Source: Chamaea fasciata (Eukaryota; Chordata; Aves; Passeriformes; Sylviidae). Taken from it: a stretch of 64,000 nucleotides of DNA. The stretch covers positions 48,015,563-48,079,562 of the forward strand of contig JARCOQ010000005.1 in the NCBI GenBank assembly GCA_029207755.1, in the 5' to 3' direction. The notes under the pieces were generated by a model, which had not been told where the DNA came from, made no database searches, and saw nothing but the letters and a program-made list of their open reading frames with translations. A program made the translations under genes and the position numbers. Of the stretch, positions 33,778-47,241 are shown in pieces; positions within the stretch are counted from its first letter, which is position 1, and the number at the start of each line of letters is the position of its first letter.

Positions 33778-36700
33778 TCCGGCCAGACACCTTCAGGTGT
33801 TGCAGAGAGCACAGACCTCAGAGCCCAGCAGGGACAATCTCGCAGTGCTTGCCTGCCACTACACGGCAATAGGAACCCTGGCTCTAATTTGAAGGAGATG
33901 CTACGGTTTAGATACAGGAGCTAAGCAGTCTCACAGTCTCTGGCTGAGGAGGATGACTCCTGTGGCTCACACAAAAGCCAACCAACAGCACACTGCTGAC
34001 TTGGGGGAAAGGAGGACAGAAGATGTCCCTAAGCAAGGAGACCACATCCAGTTCCTCCCTTGCAAATGCAGGTGACACTGGCACCAGTGTTCACATCCCA
34101 GGCTTGTTTTCCTGAACAATAAATCAGAAGGAAATGAGTATGAAAGCTCTGTTACTGAAAGCATACCTTGATCCTTTGTCCAAAAGAGGAGGACTGGGTT
34201 TTGATATTTTTAAACTGAGTATCTCCAAGTCAGGTCTAGTCTAGGCACTGCAGCCCTTCGGGAACAGTATGTGGGGCAGTCCTCTACATGGCATGAGGAA
34301 AAATTAAGGCATCTGGGAAGGAGTGAGGCAGAACTTCATCTAATTCCTGATCTGTTGGCAGTAGATCTGTCTAAGGTCTTATTTACTGAGGTTTTTAGAC
34401 CCATAATTGTTATCTTCCTTCTTATCTTGTTCGCACCCATTATTAGGCAATGTGGTCTTTACAGTCCACTCCATTTGAGTCACTTCACTTACTGGATTTA
34501 TTTTTAAGCTGGTGTCAGATGGCTGCATTTGATCCAACACAGCCTGAGTTTCAGGGGGCTTTTTGGGAGTCAGGATTCCTGTACATTAAAATTTTCGTGC
34601 TATCTCACTTGAAGATAAGGAACCATGATGCAGCCAAGATGCTGCCCCCAGTTCTCAGGCTGTCGGGATGACTGTGGTCTCATCCAGCATAGGGAGAGAG
34701 GTATTCCAAGACATCCAAAAATTAGGCAATCTCTTGTTTTCCCACCACAATACCTGCAGAACTAAAGCTGTTCAGCTTTGAGTCAGAGAACAGACAGCAG
34801 GTTGGCTCTTATGGGTGCAAAAGAGAAGGGATAATCAGGCAAGACAGTGTGCCCAAGACCTTAATACCCTGTTCTTTGGATTGACATTTCTTTCTGCCAG
34901 CTCCTCTGCCTCTTGTCTCTACCTTCATTTGACTGTCTTAATTATTAGCAGTGACCAGTTGTCTCCCTTAAAACTCTTTTGGGCAGACTAGAAGTAATGA
35001 ACCAGTGGAAGGTGAAGCCTGTGCATTGGCTGAGCTGCAAATCAAGGAGTGGCTGAGGACTGGAGCCGAGTGGCATGGCATCTCCCGCTGCTCTCCTCCC
35101 CTCCCTTTCTCTCCTTTTCCCTCTCCTGACTTACAGCTCTGCCAGTTCTGCATCATGGGCCCCTCTGAACTCGCTCTGCAGGCAGGGTGTGAACAGAGCA
35201 CAGACATGCCTGGGAATCTGTAACTGCATGGAGGTACTTGCCTGTGTCAGGGAGGGGGAAACGGGTCAGGGACTGGCCTTGCACACAGTGTGGAGCTAGG
35301 AAATGCAAGCATGCTAGGTGTATTACACACACACACCTCTATAATTTGAATCATGGTCTGCACCCTTCAGTATACCCTGCATGCTCCAGAGAGCATTTGC
35401 TGAGCAAAAGGCATTAACACACAAAAAGGAGGGAGCTTGCTTTAAAGCAGCTGTATAAATCCATCCAGAGTGTGTGCTGCAGTCAGTGAGTTGTTTCAGG
35501 CAAAATGGTTGAGTCTCTCTCCTTGTGAAGGTGCCTCAGTGAACACTGCTGGCCTTTCCATCAATTCAGCATGGCGTTGGGGAAGCAGCCATTTCCTTGC
35601 TCAGATTCAAATGGACAAAAAGCATCCACAGCTGTTTCTCATCCATTTGTTTCTGGAGAGGACAAGGTGGGGTAGTTTTTTTGCCTTACTTAGAGGGAGT
35701 TTTCCTAATACTGTGGGGCAGAGCTGGAGAAGATGAGTCTATTTGGGGAAAAAAAGTTTTGCCAGTGGTCTGTTGAGGGGTCTAATACAGCCTCTGTTCC
35801 ACAGGAACCCACAGGTTGCAGTTTCCAGCAGCAGGCACAGAGGAGACCCTTTTGCCTCCTTACATGAATTCCCATTTATACATGAAGATCTTGGATTGTG
35901 TTCTGGTGCTGTTCCTTCAACACATGCATCCCCCAGCCACGCTCTGCTGGTGTAAAATGGTCGATCGGCCTTTACTTGGGCAGTGTTACAGTAATTTCAC
36001 ACCTTCCGAACCTCTAAAGCTCTTTCCTTCATAATTAGGGGTGTAACTGACCTCATATGAAGAGCGCTTAAATGGCAGGAATGCAAAACTGAGGAGGCTC
36101 TTCACCTCTCCAACTCTCCCCTACCCACCACGGCACCTGAAATGCAATTCATGCACATGCACCAAGCAACGTTATGTGTTTTATCTAAGAGTAATCCCCA
36201 GTTTACTAAGGTGGCACTCACAGAAGTGACTTGAAAGCAAACCCATAAACGTCTCTCTTAACTACTTGGTAAAACATTTAATTTTCTATCTCTTTGTTTC
36301 ACAGTTGTGAGTAACAGCAGACAGGGAAGATATGCAACATACTGGCTTTGAATGACATGGGAAGCCAAGTGCCTGCGCATGACAGCTCATTCAGGCTTGC
36401 AGAAGCAGAGCACAGGGGCACATGTGTTCCTGCCTGCCCAGTTCTGAAATGGCATTTGCAATTGCTGAGTGCCTGTACAAAACAAGCATTTTACAAGAGC
36501 AAACATTTTTTTCAGCCTCATTTGAATGCAAAGCTGCCATCATTACACACACAAAGTAAGCATGCAATAGCCTCACAAGACCCCCAGTGGTGACGGAGTT
36601 CATTCCCCAACTTCCTAACAGCAAAGTCCTGTGATTTCAGTGTCAAACACTGCTCAAAAAGAAGGTTAGAATCTCATTAGATCTTAGTTTGTTGCTGCAC

Positions 36701-39700
36701 ACTGTCTACCTCAGGTTTGCCCTACTGGCTTCCATACTAAGTGTTGGCTTTGCCTGCTTCTATACATCTTTGCTGGGTTTCCAGACATTATTAAGCCATG
36801 TAGCACAATCCATCCCAAAGGTAGCTGCATTTAGTTGTGTCTGAATGATTGCTGAATGTATGTAGTCTGCAAAGCAGTGAGTGATTCTTCAAGATGTCAG
36901 TCATCTTCATTAACATAAATAAGATATGTTTCATTTTAGTCACTCTAAAATCATTGAGTCATTTATTGATGTCTCAGTAATTTATGAGCTCTGTATCTTT
37001 GCTAGAAACCTACCAGTGTGACTGGTTGCAGGAAGAAATGGGCACAGCACAGAAATAGATCTCTATCTAAATGAAGTTCAACTATTTCTTCCCTGGGTTG
37101 AAGGGTGAAACAGACGGGGGTGATAATGCTTGTGGGCCTTTCATCTGCAGTTCATACGGTTAGTGACAAAATGCCACTGTGTCACGCAGTGAAAAATGGT
37201 CATCTCATGTTCCTGTTGGTGCTATGACTTATCAAGGGTATTCAAAAACTGATTCCAATTCCTCTTTTCACTGGCAACTTTAGCCCAGGAGACAAAGGGT
37301 TCACTAGAATAGAGAACGAACTTCCTTCCTGTTCCAATAAATGGTCGGCCATGAGAGGTGCACATTTTCTTTGCTGTGCTGCAGCTGGAGCTTTTATCTG
37401 GAGGGGTGATGAAAGGGAAATGTGAGTCTCCCGGGGTGTCAGTCAAGCACTCTCATCAGTCTCATTTCAGACAGGAATTTTATCAGGCAAGAGAACTGAG
37501 TGGGTTCAGATGAGCTCTGGAGAGGCATCCAGATCCTCTGCTGATAAGACAAATCAAAATGGGATGCCAGCTTGTCACAGTTCAGAGAGAAGAGCAGCCC
37601 TTCATCCTCAACATCACTTAAACAGCCTTCAGCTCAGTGGTGGGATGGAGGATTTGTCAAAAAAATAGGTCCAGATTTAGCATCTCTCACACTGGCCTCC
37701 TTCTGCCACCTGTTTCAGATCCTCTCTACTCAGAAATGCCCAGTGAGTGTGACTATGAAGTCAAAGAGGAGAAGGGTGGAGAAGTCATGGCCCATATGAG
37801 AGTTAGGCTAAGCTAAGTGTGATGCTGGGTGTGCACACAGTCACTCATGCCCTGGCCATGAGTTTTCCCTTGGACAGGAGGAGAAGGAGAGTAGGACAGG
37901 TAGGAATGCCCAGAGCCCACACTGACATTTCTCACTTCCCCATAATCTCACTTCTGTCACTTCATTTCTGGGAGAGAGGCAACTTTAAAAAGAGGTTTTA
38001 TCAAGCCCACCTAAGGGGAAAAGAAAAGGACCCCAAAGTGTAAGTAAACTTGTGTGCCTTAGTTTCCTTATATCAGCCCTGTTTGTTCCCTTTCCCTTCG
38101 GCTTCTATCGTGTTTTCTTCTCTCCTACCTCTCGTACTTTCCCTGTCATCCCTTTCTGCCTCTTACAGTCGTTTTCCACATGTTTTCTCCTTGGAATTCC
38201 CATAGGGATCCTGCTTTGTTCACTGGCCCACAAAAACATCTGTCTCCTTTAAACTCTACTTTTAAACAGGTATCAACAGTGTTTCAGTGACCAGTCCAAG
38301 GTACTTTGGCATCACTGCTTTGCCACCACACTTCTCTGTGCCATACCACCTCTTCCACACAGCCCCCAGGAGCTGGTAGCACCACCCAGGGACCCTTGAC
38401 CCTGGAGTAGAGGGAGCAGATGGCCCTGTCTTCACTCTAGAATTGCATCACAGCTGGGAATGATGCGTTTTAGAAAGCATTCTTAAGGGACATTGACACA
38501 GAGTGGTCCTTCCCTTGGGAAGCTACAGATGCTTAGGTGCTGCCCAGTCTTCTAAAAGGAAGCCATCAGGAGCCCTGACTTAATATAGAGGGGTTTATAT
38601 ATCCCAAAATTAAAAGACCCTCCTCCTCCTTCCTCCCATCTGAATGTCACCTCTTGGGATGCAAAACCAAGGCTTGAGGCTGGAAACTGTCAGTTCTGCA
38701 TTTGTTGACTTGTCACCTGGGAATGTCAATAATCTTCCTGCATGGCCCACAGCCTTCAGAGGTAAAATAGCTCATGTGGAACATTAGGACTTACATTGAT
38801 TTACTACTTCTAGGCAGTAACATTCTTTTGGTTTTAACCAGTTAATTGTATTTTCTAAAGGGTTTTTATCTACCTATCTGTTACCTGCCAGTGGGATGCT
38901 GATGCTGTAGCTGGGCAGGCTCACACACAAGTGGAAAGACAGGTGGACTGGTAAATACCAATGGGGCTTTTTAGACAGGCTGTGGAGGAGGCCATGTGAC
39001 TGCAACAATCAGTACAGTTTTCAATACAATTCAGGCATGCAGCATAGTGGGTCCAGGTGACTGCAGCAGTTTGCTCTGCAGAAGTCCTGCTGCCAGTAGA
39101 GCCATCCATGGCTTTTGAATGAATGCTCTTTTGCAAGCTACCTGCCCTGCTAACCCTAGTAGAAATTCAGTTATATCTGGTGGCACTAGAGCAACAGCCC
39201 AGCAAGCCTGGCTGTATCAAGCTTCTCTGGCCAGTGGAAAAGCTGTGCAGATGCACTTTCATGGTGATGATAAGTGAGATGTTTTATCTCCCATCTGTCA
39301 TGAGCTATTAGCATCCACACAATTAGCTATTACAGCCCAGCAATCAGCAGTAACAGAAGATGCTGTGGTATCTCTACTGCACATTAATATCTGCCCTTAG
39401 TCAAATAAAGCAACCACTCTGTGTGAAAATAATGTATGATATATCACACTGCCAGATGAGTTTTCACAGGCATCCGAAAGGCAGAAGTGTAAGTGGAGTA
39501 CACACACAGAGCCCAGCACAGGAGCACTAAATTGTCAAAGGCATGTCTAAACTTGTTACATGGGACGCTTCTCTGAGTCCAAGCATTATTGCTTTCTGAA
39601 TATCTTCCCTCCTCACAAGATGTACTGCAACTCTTCCTTACTGAGCACAATACAGGAGTCAGAGCTGAATTTGAAAGCTGAGGCAGTTGTCTAAATGCAG

Positions 39701-41305
39701 AAGACAATAAATCTATACCAAGTCAAAAGGCCAGAACCATCTTAGGATAGCTGGGCCAGCATCTAGATGGGAATCCAGACCAATCCCTGCTGAGCTGCTA
39801 CCATAGATTTTTGGTACTTGGAACATTTTGTTTTGTTTTTTCAGTTTGTTCTTAGTGTAATTTTTAAATTACCCCTTTGAACCCCTTGGAATAGGTTCCA
39901 CTGAGACTCTTCAGATTTCTTGACACATTTAGGAGTCCACCCTCATCTCATAGGGTGAAAACAATGTCTTCCAGAGCTGCCTGGGCTTCAGGAGGATGTT
40001 GGAGTCTGTACCCAGGTCTCATGCCATGCCCAGTACCCAGCAGCAGAGTCTTTTGCAAAGATGCCACTTGCAAAGATGAAGCACCTGGCCTCAGGACTGT
40101 GGCTTCTTCCCTCTTCTGCCAATATGTTTAGAGGTGAAGAGGAGAGAATTCCCTGCCATCCGTGTTAACAGTGACTCAATGAGTTATTTCTGGCAGTTAT
40201 TCCACAAGATTTCTTTTTCTACATTAAAATTCAAGAGCCCAGAAAGGCAGCTAAGAGCTAGACTGCAAGATGCTAAATCCTGTAACTCAGAGAAATACAC
40301 AAATGTGTAACAAAACATGGATAAAAATTAAAAGGGCTACACTATTCTTATTGTGAAAACCTTTCAAGGATCCAGGATATTATTTCAAAACAGAAACACA
40401 ATAACCCAGATCTCCAAGGACTATGCAGTCTTGTGCTACACTGATTCATCTTCCTAGGTCTGACCTTTCAATCTGCCTGCCTGTGACTATTGCTCCTCAC
40501 TGCATGCATGTCCTGACAGAGGATGGGCACCTGTGTCCCTGCCCCTGGTCCTGGACTGCACCCCAGGGACTCAGCTGCCTGCAGCCCTGGAGAGAAGAGT
40601 GGGTGCTGAGGATGGCAAGCCCCTCTCTGAGTCACAGCCCTGCCCCAGGATGACTCAGCTGAGGGGACACAACCCTTTACTTTTCTGTTTGTTTTTTCTC
40701 AGCCACTTTCCAGGTGAGCCAATCACTTCCCAAAAAGCTACAGAGGGTGCAAAGCTCACACCCGTCATTCAAAGCCTGGGGTGAAGTGGAAGACAGAAGG
40801 GGCAGCATTGCACTTGGTTCAAGATATGAGTCCCTGATGGCCAACAAGGGCATTGTGGAGCACAGTGTATGTACTTCCCATGAGATTCCTGGGAATACAA
40901 GGCACTATGGGAAATGCAAGGCACCCTTGGTCCTATTCCCCCACAATTTGGTCACTCCAACCCTTCTTTAGAGCTTGCAAAGGGAACATCCCTCTGCCAC
41001 TTTTACTGACCCCTCTACACTGGCAGCCACCTTGCAGAGCTTAGCCTGCAAATGCATTTTACCCTCTACCCCCAGGGAGTCAATCATATTCCCCATTCCT
41101 CTCTCAGCTGCCCTTACCATGTGCCAGCACATCCCTGGGAGTCCCATTGGGTGACTACTGCCCTTGAGATGGAGACAGTTCCTGTTTTCCAGCTTTCCTT
41201 CCTCTGTCTGCTTCTCCCTGGCACCACAAACTGGCCTCTACAGGGTGTCCCCAAGGCCTGGGAGGGGTGGCTGGTTTTGGCGAAAGTACACAGCTGGTTG
41301 GCTGC
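33778..41305. other. Long unique non-coding stretch
   Basis: 7.5 kb with no recognised gene or repeat family. There is a short (AC)n at about 35325-35336, and 36930-37010 is A+T-rich. Open frames are under 90 codons, except 41052-41459 (plus, 135) and 41114-41611 (minus, 165, GTG start) at the far end, which overlap on opposite strands and show no domain. Confidence 0.45.
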
Positions 41306-41337
41306 AGAGGACAACCCAGAGGACAACCCAGACAACC
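41306..41337. repeat. 12-bp tandem repeat, about 2.6 copies
   Basis: AGAGGACAACCC occurs at 41306-41317 and 41318-41329, followed by AGACAACC. Slippage-type duplication. Confidence 0.8.
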
Positions 41338-42010
41338 AAGGGTTGAAAGAGACACACAGAGAGAAAACAAAGCTCCGGCAAGAGATGTGTGATGAGAAGG
41401 GAACCCTTCCCACAGATTTGTGGAAGGTCAGAGCTGCCAGTAAGTTGGAGAAAACTTGAAGAAGTGGCAATTTTTGATGTTGTTGCCGAGGCAACTGCTT
41501 TACAGTGTGGCTCCTGGCTGCCAGCTCTTCTGCTTGCTCATTCTTGTGCCTGAATTTTTCTCCCTCCCTCTCTCTTACTTTTCTGTTTTTCGGTTCAAGT
41601 AGCAGCTTCACTGTGGTTTGGCCAGAGCTGGAGCTCCAGCTGAGACCACAGGGTCAAGGAGCAGAGAGCACAGCAGTGGAGACAGGTGCTGGCTCCACAT
41701 GGTGGAGAAGGGACTTCATGGTGAGGGCAAGGGTAGGGAAAAGGAAAAGCTGGAGGGAAGGAGAGGATGAAGAGTAGGAGTGGAACAAGTTGAATGAGAA
41801 ATCAGAAGAGAAAGAGACCTGGCCATTCAGCTAGGCACCACACACTTTACACTGCGAGTGGCTCCTCTGTATCTGGAATGTTTTGGTTAATGCTTAGGGA
41901 ATAAAATATGTGGAAGCTTTTTTTTTTTGTAATAACAGTCATCTATTTATAGGCTGTAAATTATACACTATGAACATTACTCAGAGACAAGACATTATTT
42001 TGCTGCCAAC
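41338..42010. other. Unique non-coding stretch
   Basis: Pyrimidine-rich around 41555-41595. Otherwise no feature was recognised. Confidence 0.4.
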
Positions 42011-42096
42011 AGGGAAAAGGGAAGGGAAGGGGGAAAAAAGCAGACAGAGGGAAGGGAGAGAGAGGGACAAAGGCATACAGAGAGAAAGCAAGGAAG
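42011..42096 (+). repeat. Polypurine tract with G-quadruplex motif
   Basis: 86 bases that are nearly all A and G. G runs at 42012-42014, 42019-42021, 42024-42026 and 42029-42033 with loops of 4, 2 and 2 bases make a canonical quadruplex motif. Mirror-type purine tracts can also form triplex DNA. Confidence 0.65.
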
Positions 42097-44963
42097 CTGT
42101 GAGCTTCTGACCCCCCCTGCACCCCATGAATCTACAGCAAAAAGCATGTCGTGTGCAATAGGGGTGACACTGAAAAGAAGAAGAGAAGCATGTGAAGCCA
42201 ACTGCGGAAGTCCAATTCTTCTTGTTTCTTCTTGTCATAGAGGAAACATGTGGGACCATTTCTGAATGAGTTGGACCGTTTTCTAGTGCTTCTTTTAAGT
42301 GTCAGAATAAACCATCATGAAAAATTTTGCACAGGAGCTGATTTTGCACAGGCCTGTGGAATCTGGCACCCTCCTGTCTGTTGCAGACACAAGTGCATGG
42401 GCCACTTTCCAGGCTTTCCTGGCCCCTTGACAGCAATTTGAGCGCTTCAGAAAAACACTTTGCCATCCCCCTCTCTTTTCAGCCTCTTCTGGTTTCCCCT
42501 CCAAACCCTCTTCCTCCTTTTGCAATCACATGTGCACAGACTCATCTGCCAGAGTTAGAAACCAGATCATGCTGTCTCCCTTTGCAGTCAATAGAAATAG
42601 GGAGAGCGGGTAATTTGCCTACTTGATCTCCCCATTAGTTATGAGATGGCTCTACAATATTTAATTCAGTATAATATTTAAGTGTCTAACACTAGATGAG
42701 ACAAATTTAGGCTTTATGAGAAACCCAACAAATTGTTTCCATCAAGCTTGCTGTGTACAGGATGAAAACATTCAGGAGTAATCCTGGACCTTGGCAGAAT
42801 AAGAACAATTTATTTTTAATGCAACTGCTGATAAACTTTTTCAGGAATACTTGGGTTTCAGAAAGCATCACAGCAGATCTAACACAACTTCCTCCTTTTC
42901 TAAAGCTTACTGACCTTTTTCTTTGGCTCACTAAGCTTCATCACTTAATTGTTCCTTTCTTTCCACATCCTCATTTTTTGTCTAGATTTCATACTATTTT
43001 TATAACTCCATTCCTTTTGATTGTATACACTGGAAAAAGAATAAGAGGTTTTGTCCCAGCTTGCCTATCGGATTAAAAATTTTTTTTAATCTCTGAGCTT
43101 TCCCAATATCTATCCTATATGATCAAAAGCAAAACCTGTAATGTGAAACTCACTCATTTTACAGCCCCACCATAGAAAGAATTGTATGTGCACCCTGCTG
43201 GCACTAAGAACATACCCTTGGGCAGCAGCCCACTGCAAAGCATTTGTGACATCTACTGAGGACTTCACAGTCCAGGTCTGGACCAGAATCAGACACTACT
43301 CTCTATGCAGGCTTGAATGCAAGGAGCACGTGTGGAGGCATGCAACACAGAGATCCAAACACAGTTCACCTCATTTCTCTGGTACTTAGTAACTGAGGGT
43401 ACATGGTCAACCACATTATGCAGCCAGGGCTCCCCTGTGTTTCAGTGGGGTGAACATGGAGAACAGGAAAAGAATAAAGATTTGTTTGACAGCCTACTGA
43501 ATCATGAACAGTTGAGCAATGGGTGGCTGAGTAACTGGTGGGGTGCTGCTTGGCATTGTTTCAAACCACATGTTGCTCACAAGCAAGGAGAAATTTAAGT
43601 CAGTAATACACATGGTAGAGCAAAAGTGAGACCATGAATTTGGATCTGAGCTTGCAGAGAAAAAACCTCAAAGTGGTTCTCTTAGCTGCTAGTTAGGAGG
43701 GATGGCACACACATGTGAGATGGTGCTACGTTCAGTGCCGTGTAATGAAATCTGTGTGCTCCCTGGAACCTCCTCCAAATGGGGGCAACAACATTACAGT
43801 GCTTGGCATTGAGAGTTGCTATTGCAAGCCATCCTAGAACACTGTCCTATAGAACAATCCTTTTCATGATGAGTGCCAGTTTGGTGACCTGTTTGCAAAG
43901 GCACTTCCTAGTTCCATTTAAAAAGACACAGGAAAAACATCCTAGATGAATCCAAGGGTAACTCTCATGCAGTCTAGTACAGAGATGCCTAAGCAGATGC
44001 TTAGCAAAATGTTACATCATACAGAGCCCCATGAATTTGTTCAGAGTTATTGCCCTTTGGGCTGGGGGTATAATGTGATATAGACAGTTCAGCTGAGATA
44101 CCATGTCACTGAATTGCCTTTTCATCTCAGCAGTGGATCTTTCCACAGCTAGGGGAAGACATCCATGATGGCAGTGATGTGTGGGCAGGGAACTTGCAAA
44201 GAAAATGCTGCTGCCAAATAAATAGAAACTCAGATCCCCAGAGTTTCTAGTTTGGCCTGGAGGACAAGTCAACCAGCAGAATGTATCAGCTTAGATACTC
44301 CTCATGTGAGCCCCAGGGAACATCTTTACCTAAGCACAGTACACCCTTACCCCTCAAGCTCTGATCTTGCCAGAGCTCAAATACAAGCAACATGAAAGAA
44401 TATCCCACAGCTGGTGATGAATTAGCACATGCTGCCTTCTCTCCAAATCAGTGCTAAAGCTAAATCTGTCTGCATCACATTAAAGAGCTATGCACCCTTC
44501 CCGAAACCTGACGTGTGAAACCTCACCTCATTTTGATCCCCTGAAGCTCGGAACTGATCCTGGACCAGTGCTCATAGCAAGCCAACTGGCATCCTGTACC
44601 TTTGTCAGGGTCTCACAGCCAACCTGTATTTTCACTGGTGCAGCAAATTAGAACTGAGCAGTCTCCTGATCTGAGCCTTACAGGGCATAGCAGTCCAGTC
44701 TCCAGAGCTACTGTCTGTAGCCTCTGCTCTCATGCCTGTCCCATGCCAGAAATTCCTCTTGTCTCTGTGCCACACAGCCAAGCCATAGCTGCCATTCTAA
44801 TGGCAGATAACCTGCCAGGAAGACCCAGCAGGGCTCAGGTTCTGCCAAATCACATCTGCTTCTTTGTCCTGGTTTCCTCTAGCTCACCTATGATTTCAAT
44901 TAACTGAATTCACAGCAGCTATTCCAGTCCTACGTAGGCAGGGCAGATCCCTTCACTGTTTTT
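42097..44963. other. Unique non-coding stretch
   Basis: Pyrimidine-rich sequence near 42950-43020; the longest frame is 107 codons (42753-43076). No domain, repeat family or RNA gene was seen. Confidence 0.45.

Positions 44964-44993
<30 letters not shown>
44964..44993. repeat. (TTG)10 trinucleotide microsatellite
   Basis: Ten perfect TTG units between short T runs. Equivalent to (CAA)10 on the other strand, and probably length-polymorphic. Confidence 0.9.
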
Positions 44994-44996
<3 letters not shown>

Positions 44997-47217
44997 TTAA
45001 TGAGTATTATTTTGGGGTGTAGGTGGAAGGGATCGTGCTTAAGTGAAAACGTCTGAATCTGTAGCATAAAATCTCATCTCAGCCTAAAAGAAGAAGCTGG
45101 CAGATTGATGGAAAGTACCGCCATAATGTGAAAGAACAAATAGGGTGAAGATGCTGCCAGATGGGAAAGTGAATCCTCCCTGGTTCTGAGTATAGATACT
45201 GTTGGCGGTGTATGTACCACTGGCACATTCTGCAAGTAAACTTTAATCTTAGCTGCAACTATCACCAAATTATGCTATGGTCTATAAGAAGCAGCAAAAT
45301 ATTTTACCCAAATGATCTGGGGACTTGGAAAATCCTTTGCTTGCCTCACTCAGCAGATCCCAGATTAACACCTCTGTCCTTACACCAGTGACTTTAGCAT
45401 CACGATGAGTAAAGGGGACTGGAGGGATATTTCTTCCTTGTGCACCCCATTTCCCCCTCTCTAACAGCTGAAACCTTCTTGCAGTGAGACAGCTGGGAGC
45501 AGTGGCTCTTTGCAGAAGGTAAGGTGGTTTCTACATGGGTGAGATTGTTCTCGTGAGGACTCCAAATAAGAAGAAAAATCTCCTCTGTTACTAAGCAGGG
45601 ATCTGAAGGCCATTGTCTGGGGAGAAGCAGAAGAATTTCCATAAAAGGAAGAATTATTCTGCCTGCAGCCAAACCACCTGGACTCTAATCTTGTCAGATC
45701 TCACAGCAATAGCAGGACTGGTCAGCAAGGGGAGACAGGGTGTTGCAGTGATGCAGGAAAGAAGAGAGGGAACTTCTTATCCTGTGCAGACAGTAAATGC
45801 ACTATCCCTGTAGATTTTAATTTTTTTTCTTTCATGACCAAAAGAAGAAGAGTCTTTTATGATCTAGAGAGTGAAGTGTGCATCACATGATGTCTAATCT
45901 GACTTTCTTGTCTAATTCCAATAGGAGCATTTAGATTGTGCTACATTACTTTTCCTCTTTCCACTTTCTTTAATCATTCACCTAAGCTACTCTAACTGGT
46001 TGGGTGCCCCAGAACTGTTTGAATAACTGTTTATGAAAAAATTCCTTCTGTTGTAAGTAACATAAGGCCCCTGGAAACTAATTTGCCTGACCACAAGAGG
46101 GATCCCTGAATGTTAAAGCAGAAATGGACATGACAGAGTAGAAGGGGCTCACAGTGCAGGGTCTCTGTCCACCAATCCAATGCCAGAGCCAACATGGATC
46201 ACTGTGGACTGCAAGGAAAAAGAGGCACCCCCAGATCCCAGCCCCTCTTTCTGCATTACCCAGGAATTACTTCAGGCAGCTCGTCTTCTTGCTTCGTCTC
46301 TGAACCGTGCCCAGCATAGATGGCAAAGCTGGAGAGGCTGACACAGAGGAAGCACCCTCCAATGTCCTTGAAGTCCCTGGGACAGAGCTAACGTCTGGGT
46401 TAAGTGCACCCACAGCAGCTTTCCCTTGTCTTGACTAAGTCAATGTTGAATTCTCTCCACATGATGGCTGCTTAAATTCTCTGTAAGACAAGTAGGAGGA
46501 AAAGAATGGATCAGGGGAAGGAAATAACCAACCCTTGTCCTGGTGCTCTTTGGCCAGTAAAGTGATAAAGCTGGAAAGAGAGAGGAGGCTTTTCCCCTGC
46601 TGTATTAAGAAGCTGAAAATTGAAGACCAAATGAAGAGTATATTAGAAGATAGCACAAATCCTTGATAAAGCCTCTCTGAAACTTGATGAGAAATTTCAG
46701 TGTACATTAGGAAAGTTGGGATTTGCTAAAGGGTAAATCCATCAGACAGGACAAACTGAGAAGAGACAGACACAGATGGTTTGGGCTCCCTGGAGTGGGC
46801 TTGGGTGTAGAATGGGTGTTAACCTCTGTTGGCCTGTCAGTCAGGGACGGAGCACTAGCATGGAGGTCAAGCATGCAGGGTCTTCAGTCTCTGAAGAGAC
46901 TGTGTTGTGTTGTTTGAGGAGACAGCCCCAACATGCTAGCACCCCAGATGCAGATGGTTCTGGGGCAATCACGGGCTTGGCATGGTCCCCCTCTTGCCTT
47001 GCTCTCTGTCCACTTCCCTGCCACAGGGACAAGCAAGCAGCACACTTGATGGCTTCTTGCCTCATCAGAAAAGCAGGATAGCAGGAGCTGCTCTCGGCCA
47101 CAAAAATCCAGAGTAGTTTCTGATGTGGTGATGAGGTTTTTGGGAGGAGATAAAAATGCAGTCACTAATCTCACTCTTGGTTTTCTCCAGTGTCTCCTAT
47201 AGGGGAGCAAGCAGAAG
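44994..47217. other. Unique non-coding stretch
   Basis: No repeat family, RNA or coding signature recognised. Open frames are all near or below 110 codons and overlap on both strands. Confidence 0.4.
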
Positions 47218-47241
47218 CACACTGCCTAGCACACTGCCTAG
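47218..47241. repeat. 12-bp perfect tandem duplication
   Basis: CACACTGCCTAG is present twice in tandem. Slippage-type. Confidence 0.8.

Noticed and set aside
37719..37742. 24-nt interval between TTTCAG and GTGAGT
   Set aside because: Splice consensus on both sides, but 24 nt with an A before the donor, and no further support. Shows that such pairs arise by chance.
40804..40830. GCATTGCACTTGG, similar to the start of the miR-25/92 family
   Set aside because: The match stops after the seed region and no pairing arm was found nearby.
41416..41439. 24-nt interval between CCCACAG and GTAAGT
   Set aside because: Weak pyrimidine tract; same reasoning as the 37.7-kb case.
41114..41611. 165-codon minus-strand frame
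   Set aside because: GTG start, overlaps another long frame on the plus strand, no domain.
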